Shown: in pieces, positions 1-7,885 of the stretch
Numbering within the stretch: position 1 is the first letter of the stretch
Layout of the letters: each line of letters starts with the position of its first letter
Source: PFJX01 sp031426735
GTDB lineage: Bacteria > Pseudomonadota > Gammaproteobacteria > Burkholderiales > Thiobacillaceae
Length of the DNA: 64,000 nucleotides
Assembly (NCBI GenBank): GCA_031426735.1
Contig: JASJPK010000048.1
Span: 1 to 64,000 of the forward strand
Reading direction: 5' to 3'
Position numbers and translations under genes: made by a program
Notes under the pieces: generated by a model
What the model was told of the DNA's origin: nothing
Databases searched by the model: none
What the model saw: the letters and a program-made list of their open reading frames with translations, nothing else

Positions 1-25
1 CCTATTTCGCGCAGTTGCCGGTGTC

Positions 26-85
26 GTAGGAGCGCCTTCCAAGGCGCGATTGTTCCGGGCTTCGCGCCTTGGAAGGCGCTCCTAC
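26..85. repeat. REP-like dual-hairpin repeat, copy A
   Basis: Two 24-base arms (26-49 and 62-85) are perfect reverse complements around a 12-base spacer. Each arm starts with GTAGGAG and contains its own palindrome GCGCCTTCCAAGGCGC, so two adjacent small hairpins or one long hairpin can form. The GTAG head followed by a palindrome is the usual layout of REP elements mobilised by RAYT transposases (family knowledge). No RAYT gene is visible in the window. The rest of 1-188 holds no gene that I can recognise, apart from the leader of the DUF1501 gene. Confidence 0.85.
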
Positions 86-188
86 GAGTGGTTTCGCCAC
101 GCACCAGGTGGGTGATGCAACAACAATCCCCTCATGTCTCTATCCACGCGGCTTTCGAGCGGTTTACACATGACCAACTGAGACCACC

Positions 189-1430
189 ATGAAACGTAGA
201 ACCTTTCTCAAACGGATGTTGGGCAGCGGGTTGATGCTGGGGGCCGGCCTGGGCGGAACGAGCGTTGCGCGCGCGGCGGGTAATGGACGGGTGTTGGTGG
301 TGGTGTTTTTGCGCGGTGGTTGGGATGGCCTGAATGTGGCGGTTCCATATGGCGAGGATGCGTATCACAGCCTGCGCCCGAGGATTCGTATTGCGCCGCC
401 TTCTGCCGGCGATGCGAACTCGGCACTCGATCTGGATGGATTCTTCGGCTTTCCGCCGGCGATGGCGCCGATCCACGCTTTGTATCAGGAGGGCCGTGTG
501 GCGGTGCTGCCGGCGGTGTTGTATCCGCACGCATCCCGCTCGCATTTCGAAGGGCAGGACATCGTAGAAGATGCGGCGATCACGCCAGCTTCCAGCGGTT
601 GGCTGGCGCGGTATTTGGCGACTACGCCCGGCATCGGCGCGGCTCAACGTGTAATCAGCCTGACGGCGGGTGTTCCCCGTAGCTTGAATGGAGCCATGTC
701 CGTACCGGCTTATTCGACTTTGAGCGGGCTGATGCTGGCGAATACGCAGCAGGATCGGGATATGTTGGGTGCCGTGATGGCGGCGGAATATGGCCGCACG
801 CCTGCGCTGGGAAATGCCAGTGCGGCTGCGCTGCACAACGCGGCGAACCAGTTGCTTCCGGAAATGGGCGAGTTGACGACGATCAACTACTTGCCGGTGG
901 AGGGCGGTGCGGTTTATCCGGCCAGCGCTTTCGGTACTCAGATGCGCCAGGCGGCGGCTTTGGTGAAGGCCAAGCCGGGGTTGGAGGTGATCACCCTGGA
1001 CCTGGGCGGTTGGGATAGCCACCGCAGCCAGGGCGGCGGCCAGCCGACGGGTCAGATGGCTTTGCTGCTGAAGCAGTTCGCCGATTCGGTCGGGGCTTTT
1101 TTTAAGGATCTGAGCGGCTACGGAGACCGCGTCACGCTGCTGGCGACCAGCGAATTCGGCCGTACCGCCGCGGAAAACGGTAGTTACGGCACCGACCACG
1201 GCAATGCCACGACATGGCTGGCAATAGGGGCAGGCGTGCGCGGCGGTATTTACACCGGCACCGGTTGGCCTGGATTAGCGCCTGATCGACTTCACGAAGG
1301 CCGTTATCTGGCGCACACCATCGACTTTCGCAATGTGTATGCCGAATGCCTGAACCGGGTGTTGGGCTTGGCTGACCCCGGTCTGGTGATACCAGGGTAT
1401 GGCGCGGGATCGGTGGGGTTTCTGGTTTGA
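189..1430 (+). CDS. DUF1501 domain-containing protein, Tat-exported
   Basis: This 413-residue protein begins with a twin-arginine signal (RRTFLK at residues 3-8, a hydrophobic Gly/Ala-rich stretch, and ARA near 27-29), so export in folded form is likely. The mature part has the DUF1501 hallmarks GGWDSH near 272, SEFGRT near 321 and TDHG near 334. These resemble the metal-site motifs of the alkaline phosphatase/sulfatase fold. The biochemical role of the family is unknown. Such genes usually sit next to a DUF1800 gene; if one exists here it lies left of the window. The ATG at 189 has only a weak ribosome site. REP-like repeats flank the gene on both sides. Confidence 0.88.
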   Translation: MKRRTFLKRMLGSGLMLGAGLGGTSVARAAGNGRVLVVVFLRGGWDGLNVAVPYGEDAYHSLRPRIRIAPPSAGDANSALDLDGFFGFPPAMAPIHALYQEGRVAVLPAVLYPHASRSHFEGQDIVEDAAITPASSGWLARYLATTPGIGAAQRVISLTAGVPRSLNGAMSVPAYSTLSGLMLANTQQDRDMLGAVMAAEYGRTPALGNASAAALHNAANQLLPEMGELTTINYLPVEGGAVYPASAFGTQMRQAAALVKAKPGLEVITLDLGGWDSHRSQGGGQPTGQMALLLKQFADSVGAFFKDLSGYGDRVTLLATSEFGRTAAENGSYGTDHGNATTWLAIGAGVRGGIYTGTGWPGLAPDRLHEGRYLAHTIDFRNVYAECLNRVLGLADPGLVIPGYGAGSVGFLV

Positions 1431-1445
1431 GGATGCGGCGGCAGC

Positions 1446-1536
1446 GTAGGCGCGCCTTCCAAGGCGCGATTGATCGGGCGGCGGGCCGCGTACCACGTGG
1501 TGTGGCCGGGGATCGCGCCTTGGAAGGCGCTCCTAC
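1446..1536. repeat. REP-like dual-hairpin repeat, copy B
   Basis: The left arm is 1446-1470 and the right arm 1512-1536; they are inverted copies with one mismatch (GTAGGCG against GTAGGAG). The 41-base spacer is GC-rich and nearly the same as that of copy C, so the whole unit of about 91 bases is repeated, not just the arms. It lies 16 bases after the DUF1501 stop. The gene-free gap 1431-1862 (432 bases) holds this copy and copy C, and nothing else that I can identify. Confidence 0.85.
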
Positions 1537-1694
1537 ATTGGTTGCGTTTTGGTCGCTGGGGTGGGTGTGTTGGTTGTGCGAATGAATTCGCACCTATGCC
1601 AAGTTGTAGGGCGGGAATCCTTTCCCGCCGATCCACCGTCTGATTGTCTTTTGCATGAAGCGGCATAGATTCCTCGCCGCGAGGGGACGGCAGT

Positions 1695-1785
1695 GTAGGA
1701 GCGCCTTCCAAGGCGCGATTGATCGGGCGGCGAGGCCGCGTACCGTGTGGCGTGGCCGGGATCGCGCCTTGGAAGGCGCTCCTAC
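1695..1785. repeat. REP-like dual-hairpin repeat, copy C
   Basis: The arms 1695-1719 and 1761-1785 are perfect inverted copies. The spacer matches copy B apart from a few substitutions. It ends about 77 bases upstream of the metallo-beta-lactamase gene start. Confidence 0.85.
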
Positions 1786-1862
1786 ATCGGGGTGCGAATA
1801 GATTTGCAACTGAGTTTCTGAATCGAAAAGCGCGATAAAGCGCGGGCAATCAGGGAGATAAC

Positions 1863-3260
1863 ATGCCAAACATTATTCACCACGGCGCTATCGATGGCGT
1901 GACGGGGTCTTGTCATCAGCTTCGTCTGGCCGAAGGGTGGTCTGTGCTGGTCGACTGCGGGATGTTCCAGGGCGCGGAAACGTCGACCGATGGCGCGGGT
2001 GACGGCAAGCTGGAGATTACATTTCCATTGCTCGGTGTGCGGGCGCTGGTGGTGACGCATGTGCATATCGATCATGTCGGTCGCATTCCGTATCTGATTG
2101 CGGCGGGGTTTCGCGGGCCGATCGTGTGCAGCGAGGCTTCGGCGCATTTGCTGCCGCTGGTACTGGAAGATGCGGTGAAGGTGGGGTTTACGCGCGATGC
2201 AGCGCTGATCGAGCGTTTTCTCTCGCTGGTACGCCAGTTGATCGTGGCGGTGCCCTACAAGCAGTGGCATCCGCTGTTTACCGAGCGCGATTCGTCCCTG
2301 CGGGTGAAGCTGCATCCAGCCGGGCATATCCTGGGTTCGGCTTATGCCGAATTCGATGCGCGCGAGGGTGCGACGAGCACGCGGCTGATCTTTTCCGGCG
2401 ATCTGGGCGCGCCCTATACGCCGTTGCTGCCGGCGCCGGCCGCGCCTTACGGGGCGGATGTGCTGGTGCTGGAAAGTACCTATGGCGACCGCGTGCATGA
2501 GGATCGCCGCACGCGGCGTCTGCGTTTGCAGGCGATTGTGGAACACGCGCTGCGTAATCGCGGCACGTTGCTGATACCTGCCTTCAGCATCGGCCGCACG
2601 CAGGAGTTGCTGTATGAGCTGGAGCAGATCATCCATGCGCATGCTGGCCGCGAGGCTGCACCCGGCGTGGCGTGGCAGGATCTGGATATCGTCGTCGATT
2701 CGCCGCTGGCGGCGGATTTCACGGCGGGCTATAGCCAGTTGCGCGCGCATTGGGATGCCGAGGCGAAGCGCGTCGTTGCGGCGGGCCGGCATCCGCTGAC
2801 CTTCGAGCAACTGACGACCATCGACGACCACGCGACGCATCTGCGCACGGTGGCCTATCTGGCCGGCAATGCGCGCCCGGCGATTGTGATTGCGGCAAGC
2901 GGCATGTGCGCCGGCGGGCGCATCGTCAATTATCTGAAGGCGATGCTGAACGATGCGCGCCACGATGTGCTGTTCATCGGCTATCAGGCAGCCGGCACGC
3001 CGGGACGGGCGATTCAGACGTATGGGCCGAAGGGCGGTTATGTCGATCTGGATGGCGAGCGCATCACAATCAAGGCCGCTATTCATATCCTGGGCGGCTT
3101 CTCCGCGCATGCGGACCGGAAGGATCTGCTGAATTTTGTCGGCCGCATGCGCCGCAAGCCGAGCGAGATTCGGCTGGTACATGGCGATGATGCGGCGAAG
3201 CAGAGTCTGGCCGCCGAATTGCGTAAGCGTTGGCCGGAAACGGCGGTGCTGGTGCCTTGA
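1863..3260 (+). CDS. MBL-fold beta-CASP ribonuclease-type protein
   Basis: This 465-residue protein carries the metallo-beta-lactamase zinc motif HVHIDH (about 66-71), then HPAGHILGSA near 150, FSGDLG near 178, the beta-CASP acidic motif ESTYGDR near 204, SGMCAGGRI near 345 and the C-terminal GFSAHADR near 411. This order is typical of the bacterial YsvA/CPSF-73-like family, whose known members are RNA endo/exonucleases. The substrate here is not known. The start ATG at 1863 is preceded by AGGGAGATAAC, a good ribosome site. It is monocistronic, flanked by REP-like repeats and not obviously linked to the neighbouring gene. Confidence 0.9.
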   Translation: MPNIIHHGAIDGVTGSCHQLRLAEGWSVLVDCGMFQGAETSTDGAGDGKLEITFPLLGVRALVVTHVHIDHVGRIPYLIAAGFRGPIVCSEASAHLLPLVLEDAVKVGFTRDAALIERFLSLVRQLIVAVPYKQWHPLFTERDSSLRVKLHPAGHILGSAYAEFDAREGATSTRLIFSGDLGAPYTPLLPAPAAPYGADVLVLESTYGDRVHEDRRTRRLRLQAIVEHALRNRGTLLIPAFSIGRTQELLYELEQIIHAHAGREAAPGVAWQDLDIVVDSPLAADFTAGYSQLRAHWDAEAKRVVAAGRHPLTFEQLTTIDDHATHLRTVAYLAGNARPAIVIAASGMCAGGRIVNYLKAMLNDARHDVLFIGYQAAGTPGRAIQTYGPKGGYVDLDGERITIKAAIHILGGFSAHADRKDLLNFVGRMRRKPSEIRLVHGDDAAKQSLAAELRKRWPETAVLVP

Positions 3261-3272
3261 TTGGGCAGAACA

Positions 3273-3297
3273 ATCGCGCCTTGGAAGGCGCTCCTAC
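3273..3297. repeat. REP-like repeat, solitary arm (copy D)
   Basis: A single arm in inverse orientation, ending in GCTCCTAC, with no partner arm. It starts 12 bases after the stop of the beta-CASP gene, showing that single units occur as well as pairs. Confidence 0.8.
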
Positions 3298-3374
3298 AGC
3301 GTGGGTCGTTGGTCGGGAATTTCCTCGCCGCGAGGAGGTGGTCGGCAAGGGATTGGGTTTACGGCGGAGGCATC

Positions 3375-3463
3375 GTAGGATGCGCCTTCCAAGGCGCGAT
3401 TGATCGGCGAGGCTGCGTACCGCGCGAGGTGACCGGGAATCGCGCCTTGGAAGGCGCTCCTAC
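3375..3463. repeat. REP-like dual-hairpin repeat, copy E
   Basis: The arms 3375-3400 and 3439-3463 are inverted copies of the same unit. The left head is slightly altered (GTAGGATGCG). The spacer is a shortened relative of those in copies B and C. It lies between the beta-CASP gene and the tRNA operon terminator. Confidence 0.82.
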
Positions 3464-3486
3464 AGCTTGTTGGATCTGAAATAGGA

Positions 3487-3516
3487 AACGGCCTAGACAT
3501 TGCTGTCTAAGCCGTT
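3487..3516 (-). terminator. Rho-independent terminator of the tRNA operon
   Basis: A 13-base-pair stem (3487-3499 with 3504-3516, one internal G-T type mismatch) and a four-base loop, followed on the minus strand by a T-rich tail TTTCCTATTT. It sits just downstream of tRNA-Arg. Confidence 0.75.
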
Positions 3517-3524
3517 GTTCTTAC

Positions 3525-3601
3525 TGGTGCGCCCGGCAGGATTCGAACCCACGACCCCCTGGTTCGTAGCCAGGTACTCTATCCAACTGAGCTACGGGCG
3601 C
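3525..3601 (-). tRNA. tRNA-Arg (anticodon ACG)
   Basis: On the minus strand the acceptor arms GCGCCCG/CGGGCGC pair, the anticodon arm is CCTGG-CTACGAA-CCAGG with anticodon ACG, and the T arm contains GGTTCGAATCC. The 3' CCA is encoded (3525-3527). ACG reads CGN arginine codons after A-to-I editing. It lies downstream of tRNA-Ser on the same strand and before a terminator. Confidence 0.96.
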
Positions 3602-3668
3602 TGAAGAGGCGCGAATTATAAGGAAATCGCGCCGTTTGGCAAGGTGATTACTGCTATTTGCCTGAATC

Positions 3669-3761
3669 TGGCGGAGACGCAGGGATTCGAACCCTGGATC
3701 CAGGTTTTGCCCGGATGCACCCTTAGCAGGGGTGTGCCTTCGACCACTCGGCCACGTCTCC
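3669..3761 (-). tRNA. tRNA-Ser (anticodon GCT)
   Basis: A minus-strand class II tRNA of 93 nt with a long variable arm. The acceptor is GGAGACG, the anticodon arm CACCC-CTGCTAA-GGGTG gives GCT (serine AGC/AGU), the T arm has GGTTCGAATCC, and CCA is encoded at 3669-3671. It sits between lysC and tRNA-Arg. Confidence 0.96.
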
Positions 3762-3798
3762 AACTCTTTTCAGCCGAGACCGAATCGAGAGGCGCGCA

Positions 3799-3827
3799 AG
3801 GATACCTGCGCGGGTTGACTAAAGCAA
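3799..3827 (-). promoter_or_regulatory. possible sigma-70 promoter of the tRNA pair
   Basis: On the minus strand TTGCTT and TATCCT are 17 bases apart, with the -10 about 40 bases before tRNA-Ser. The match to consensus is moderate. The tRNAs could also be co-transcribed with lysC. Confidence 0.35.
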
Positions 3828-3840
3828 CGCCAGAACGTGC

Positions 3841-5067
3841 TCAGGCGGTGACTTTATCGAGTTCAAACGCTTGGTGCAGGGCGCGCACGGCGAGTTCCAT
3901 GTACTTGTCTTCGACGACAACGGAAATCTTGATTTCCGAAGTGGAGATCATCTGCAGGTTGATGTTTTCAGCTGCCAGGGTGCCGAACATCTTGCTGGCG
4001 ACGCCGGCGTGGGTGCGCATGCCGATACCAACCAGGGAGATTTTGGCGATCTTGTCGTCGCCGATGACTTCGCGCGCGCCGATCTGGTCCTTGACCTTGT
4101 CGAGCACTTCCATCGCTTTCTTGAATTCGTTGCGATGCACGGTGAAGGTGAAGTCGGTGGTGTTATTGGCGCCGACGTTCTGCACGATCATGTCGACGTC
4201 GATGTTGGCATCGGCGACGGAGCCGAGAATGAGGGCGGCGATGCCGGGTTTGTCGGGCACGCCCTGGACGGTGAGCTTGGCTTCGTCACGGTTGAAGGCG
4301 ATGCCGGAGATGATGGGTTGTTCCATGCTTTCTTCCTCGAAGGTGATCAGGGTGCCCTCGCCTTCATCCTGGAAGCTGGAGAGCACGCGCAATTTGACTT
4401 TGTATTTGCCGGCGAATTCGACCGAGCGGATCTGCAGCACTTTGGAACCCAGGCTGGCGAGTTCGAGCATTTCCTCGAACGTGATGGCGTCCAGCTTGCG
4501 GGCTTCCGGGACGATGCGCGGGTCGGTAGTGTAGACGCCGTCGACGTCGGTGTAGATCTGGCATTCGTCGGCCTTCAACGCGGCCGCGAGGGCGACGCCG
4601 GTGGTATCGGAACCGCCGCGTCCGAGCGTGGTGATGTTGCCGTTCTGGTCGACGCCCTGGAAGCCGGCGACGACGACGACATGGCCGCTGTCGAGGTCGG
4701 CGCGCAGTTTTTCCTCGTCGATGGAGAGAATGCGCGCTTTGGTGTGGGCGTCGTCGGTGACGATGCGGACCTGGGTGCCGGTATAGCTGCGGGCTTTCAG
4801 GCCGAGGTCTTTCAGCGCCATGGCGAGCAGAGCGATGGTGACCTGTTCGCCGGTGGAGATGAGGACGTCCATCTCGCGCGGGTCCGGTTCTTTCTGGATT
4901 TCATTGGCCAGGGCGATGAGTCGGTTGGTCTCGCCGGACATGGCGGAAAGTACGACCACGACTTGATGCCCGAGCATCTTGAATTTGGCGACGCGCTCCG
5001 CGACGTTGCGGATGCGTTCGATGGAGCCCACCGAGGTGCCGCCGTATTTCTGAACAATTAGCGCCAT
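3841..5067 (-). CDS. lysC: aspartate kinase
   Basis: This 408-residue protein phosphorylates aspartate, the first step towards lysine, threonine and methionine. The N-terminal kinase domain opens with KYGGTSVGS (residues 7-15), and TTLGRGGSDTT with the following Asp-rich segment completes the nucleotide and substrate site. From about residue 265 there are two ACT domains (ISGIAFNRDEAKLTV and KISLVGIGMRTHAGV), the part that normally binds lysine and/or threonine for feedback inhibition. It is a monofunctional enzyme of normal length, without a fused homoserine dehydrogenase. It reads away from the Bax-inhibitor gene across a 134-base divergent region, and tRNA-Ser follows on the same strand. 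Confidence 0.97.
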   Translation of the reverse strand: MALIVQKYGGTSVGSIERIRNVAERVAKFKMLGHQVVVVLSAMSGETNRLIALANEIQKEPDPREMDVLISTGEQVTIALLAMALKDLGLKARSYTGTQVRIVTDDAHTKARILSIDEEKLRADLDSGHVVVVAGFQGVDQNGNITTLGRGGSDTTGVALAAALKADECQIYTDVDGVYTTDPRIVPEARKLDAITFEEMLELASLGSKVLQIRSVEFAGKYKVKLRVLSSFQDEGEGTLITFEEESMEQPIISGIAFNRDEAKLTVQGVPDKPGIAALILGSVADANIDVDMIVQNVGANNTTDFTFTVHRNEFKKAMEVLDKVKDQIGAREVIGDDKIAKISLVGIGMRTHAGVASKMFGTLAAENINLQMISTSEIKISVVVEDKYMELAVRALHQAFELDKVTA

Positions 5068-5201
5068 GATTTTGGGGGTTGCACGAAAAGCCGGAATTCT
5101 ACAGGAGCCGGTCTTTGCGTCGCTATCTTGGCGGTGTCGTTGAAACTCTTCCAGTTCATCAGTAGTCTTACCCCCGTTTCCAACTGTATCGGAGTTTTTC
5201 G

Positions 5202-5909
5202 ATGGCTAACCAATTCGACAATGTCGCGCGTATGGACGGTGCCTTGGGCGGCGCAACCAGCGTCGAGCAGGCCAACAAGGTTCTGCGCAATACCTACATG
5301 ATGCTGGGCTTGACGATGATCCCGACGGTGATCGGGGCGTACATCGGCATGAGTCTGAATTTCGCTTTCGCGGCCGAGCATCCTTTCATGTTCACCATCG
5401 GCATGCTGGCAGTGATGATGGGGCTGTTCTTCGGCATTAATGCCACCAAAGATAGTGGTCTGGGCGTGGTTCTACTGCTGGCGCTGACTGGTTTCATGGG
5501 CGTCATGCTGGGGCCGATTCTGCAAGTGGCGCTGAATCTGAGTAATGGCGGTGAGATTGTCGGGCTGGCTGCGGGCGGCACCGGCGCGATCTTCCTGACC
5601 CTGGCCGGTATTGCGACGACGACCAAGAAGGATTTCAGCTTCCTCGGCAAATTCCTGATGGTGGGCATCGTTCTGCTGATTCTTGCTAGCCTGGCGAACA
5701 TCTTTTTCCAGATTCCCGCCCTGGCGCTGACACTTTCCGCCGTGGCGATTCTGCTGTTCTCCGGTTTTCTGCTGTATGACGTGAGTCGTGTGGTGAACGG
5801 TGGCGAAACCAACTATGTGATGGCGACGCTGGCGATCTATCTCGACATCTACAACATCTTCGTCAACCTGCTGCAATTGCTGATGGCCTTCATGGGCGAG
5901 CGCGATTAA
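5202..5909 (+). CDS. Bax inhibitor-1/YccA family membrane protein
   Basis: This 235-residue protein has about seven hydrophobic helices. A short polar N-terminus ends in TYMMLGLTMIPTVIG, and the C-terminus carries the family signature around LLYDVSRVVNGGETNYVMATLAIYLD-like sequence with the conserved Asp and the final cytoplasmic MGERD. Family members are inner-membrane proteins; some form pH-sensitive calcium leak channels, and YccA modulates FtsH. The precise role here is inferred only from the family. It starts 134 bases from lysC on the opposite strand and is followed by a clear terminator, so it is probably monocistronic. Confidence 0.92.
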   Translation: MANQFDNVARMDGALGGATSVEQANKVLRNTYMMLGLTMIPTVIGAYIGMSLNFAFAAEHPFMFTIGMLAVMMGLFFGINATKDSGLGVVLLLALTGFMGVMLGPILQVALNLSNGGEIVGLAAGGTGAIFLTLAGIATTTKKDFSFLGKFLMVGIVLLILASLANIFFQIPALALTLSAVAILLFSGFLLYDVSRVVNGGETNYVMATLAIYLDIYNIFVNLLQLLMAFMGERD

Positions 5910-5927
5910 GCTGTTTTCGTGTGTTAC

Positions 5928-5950
5928 GGGGCGGCTTGGGCCGCCCCTTT
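5928..5950 (+). terminator. Rho-independent terminator
   Basis: GGGGCGGC-TTGG-GCCGCCCC followed by TTTT, 18 bases after the stop of the Bax inhibitor-1-like gene. Confidence 0.85.
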
Positions 5951-6001
5951 TCATTTGTCCGCGTACGTTCAGCGCCAACCCGAGCGCTGCAACAACGCCA
6001 G

Positions 6002-6075
6002 GTAGGAGGTCCGCTTGCGGGCCGAAATCCGGCGACCGAATCAAGTGATGTTCGCGCCGCGAGCGGCGCTCCTAC
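6002..6075. repeat. variant GTAG-headed REP-like pair upstream of pdxA
   Basis: The outer arms start with GTAGGAG (6002) and end with CTCCTAC (6075) as in the first repeat family, but the hairpins differ: GTCCGCTTGCGGGC on the left and GCGCCGCGAGCGGCGC on the right. The spacer is unrelated. It ends 13 bases before the pdxA start, so it forms the whole pdxA leader. Confidence 0.7.
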
Positions 6076-6088
6076 CCTGTCTTTGCCC

Positions 6089-7066
6089 ATGCCACTTACT
6101 TTTCCCCTTGTTTTAACCGCCGGCGAACCGGCCGGCATCGGCCCGGATCTGTGTGTGCTGCTGGCGCAATCGGCGCCGGCAGGGCGTGTGGTGATCCTGG
6201 CTGACCGTGACGTATTGGCTGCACGGGCGCTGCAACTGGGGCTGCCATTTGCCGTGCCGGACTATGCGCCGGGCGATGAAATGCCGTTGAGCGTGCTGCA
6301 CATGCCGGTTGCAGCGCCGGTTGCGTCCGGCCAACTCGATGCGGCCAACGGGCCCTATGTGCTGGAAACCTTGCGGCGGGCAGTGGCCGGCTGCGTCAGC
6401 GGCGAGTTCGCCGGCATGGTGACCGGGCCGGTGCACAAGGGTGTGATCAACCAGGCCGGCATTCCGTTTACCGGCCATACCGAGTTTCTGGCGGAACTGA
6501 CCGGCACGCCCCGCGTGGTGATGATGCTGGCCGGTGGCGGCATTCGCGTGGCGCTGGCGACGACGCATCTGCCATTGCGCGCGGTGGCGGATGCAATCAC
6601 GCCGGAGAGTCTGCGGGAGACTTTGCGTATCCTGCATGCTGCGTTGCAGCGCGATTTCGGTATTGCCGAACCGCGCGTTCTGGTGGCCGGGCTGAACCCG
6701 CATGCCGGCGAGGGCGGTCATCTGGGGCATGAGGAGATCGAGGTGATCGAACCCGTTTTGCAACAGTTGCGCGGCGAAGGGATGCATCTGGTCGGCCCGC
6801 TGCCGGCCGATACGCTGTTCCAGAAGAAAAATCTGGAGACCGCCGACGCCGTGCTGGCGATGTATCACGATCAGGGCTTGCCGGTGCTGAAGCACGCGAG
6901 TTTCGGCGAGGGCGTCAACATCACGCTGGGGCTGCCGATCATTCGCACGTCGGTCGATCACGGTACCGCGCTCGATCTGGCGGGGACCGGTGCGGTCAAC
7001 CCAGGCAGTTTGCGCGTGGCAATCGAGACGGCATGGGTGATGGCGGATTATCGGAGGGCGGCATGA
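6089..7066 (+). CDS. pdxA: 4-hydroxythreonine-4-phosphate dehydrogenase
   Basis: This 325-residue enzyme of pyridoxal-phosphate synthesis makes the amino-ketone condensed by PdxJ. The N-terminus LVLTAGEPAGIGPD is the family signature. The metal-binding histidines lie in HKGVINQ...FTGHTEF (about 118-135) and in the C-terminal AMYHDQGLPVLKH segment. The frame is open upstream to 5921, but that part is repeat DNA and the family always starts close to the TAGEPAGIG motif, so the ATG at 6089 is chosen. The stop overlaps the rsmA start (ATGA), so the two are translationally coupled, a common pdxA-rsmA arrangement. Confidence 0.96.
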   Translation: MPLTFPLVLTAGEPAGIGPDLCVLLAQSAPAGRVVILADRDVLAARALQLGLPFAVPDYAPGDEMPLSVLHMPVAAPVASGQLDAANGPYVLETLRRAVAGCVSGEFAGMVTGPVHKGVINQAGIPFTGHTEFLAELTGTPRVVMMLAGGGIRVALATTHLPLRAVADAITPESLRETLRILHAALQRDFGIAEPRVLVAGLNPHAGEGGHLGHEEIEVIEPVLQQLRGEGMHLVGPLPADTLFQKKNLETADAVLAMYHDQGLPVLKHASFGEGVNITLGLPIIRTSVDHGTALDLAGTGAVNPGSLRVAIETAWVMADYRRAA

Positions 7067-7875
7067 CTCCGGTTTCTTCGCGGCAAGCCTTGCCCAAGGC
7101 CAAGAAGGCGCTGGGCCAGCATTTTCTGGTGGATACGCATTACATCGCGCGTATCGTGTCGGCGATTCGGCCGGAAGCCGGCGACCGCATGGTCGAGATC
7201 GGTCCCGGTCCCGGCGCGCTGACGCGGCCGTTGCTGCAGACGCTGCCGCATCTGGATGTGGTGGAAGTGGACCGCGAGATGGTGGCGCGCCTGCAGTCCG
7301 AGTTTCCGGCCGAGCGCCTCAGCGTTCATTCGGTGGATGCACTGGTGTTCGACTTCGCCAGCCTGGGTCCGGCGCTGCGCGTGGTCGGCAATCTGCCCTA
7401 CAACATTTCTTCGCCGCTGCTGTTTCATCTGGCCGCGAGCGCGGAATCCATCATCGACATGACCTTCATGTTGCAGAAGGAGGTGGTCGATCGCATGGCG
7501 GCCGCACCGGATACACCGGATTACGGCCGGCTCTCGGTGATGCTGCAATCGCGCTTCAAGGTGACCAAGTTGTTCACCGTGCCGCCAGGCGCGTTCCAGC
7601 CGCCGCCGAAGGTGGATTCGGCCATCGTGCGGCTGGTGCCGTTGGCGTTGGCGGCGGTGCCGTATCGCGATGCCAGGATATTTGCCGAGGTGGTGGCGCG
7701 CGCTTTCGGCCAGCGCCGCAAGACCTTGCGCAATACCTTGAAAGGCTGGGTGGACGAGGCGCTGTTCGCGGAACTGGGCATCGATCCACGTCGGCGCGGT
7801 GAGACTTTGTCGGTGGCCGAGTTCGCGGCGCTGGCGAATCGGCTGGAAGCGCGGCCGGCCGCTGCGGCCGGTTAA
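7063..7875 (+). CDS. rsmA: 16S rRNA (adenine1518/1519-N6) dimethyltransferase
   Basis: This 270-residue SAM-dependent enzyme dimethylates two adjacent adenines at the 3' end of 16S rRNA late in 30S assembly. The sequence shows KKALGQHFLVD near the N-terminus, the SAM motif VEIGPGPGALT (about 43-53), NLPYNISSPLL near 109 (the adenine-binding NLPY motif) and a C-terminal helical domain with FGQRRKTLRNTLKG. The ATG at 7063 overlaps the pdxA stop and has CGGAGGGCGG as ribosome site. An in-frame ATG at 7033 would add ten residues inside pdxA and is less likely. Confidence 0.97.
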   Translation: MTPVSSRQALPKAKKALGQHFLVDTHYIARIVSAIRPEAGDRMVEIGPGPGALTRPLLQTLPHLDVVEVDREMVARLQSEFPAERLSVHSVDALVFDFASLGPALRVVGNLPYNISSPLLFHLAASAESIIDMTFMLQKEVVDRMAAAPDTPDYGRLSVMLQSRFKVTKLFTVPPGAFQPPPKVDSAIVRLVPLALAAVPYRDARIFAEVVARAFGQRRKTLRNTLKGWVDEALFAELGIDPRRRGETLSVAEFAALANRLEARPAAAAG

Positions 7876-7885
7876 ACTTGCACGC

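Noticed and set aside
26..3463. CRISPR-like appearance of regularly repeated 24-base units
   Set aside because: The units occur as inverted pairs with similar spacers, irregular distances and no unique spacers or cas genes. This is the REP layout.
5921..6088. N-terminal extension of pdxA
   Set aside because: The extra frame covers a terminator and the variant REP pair; PdxA proteins begin near the TAGEPAGIG motif.
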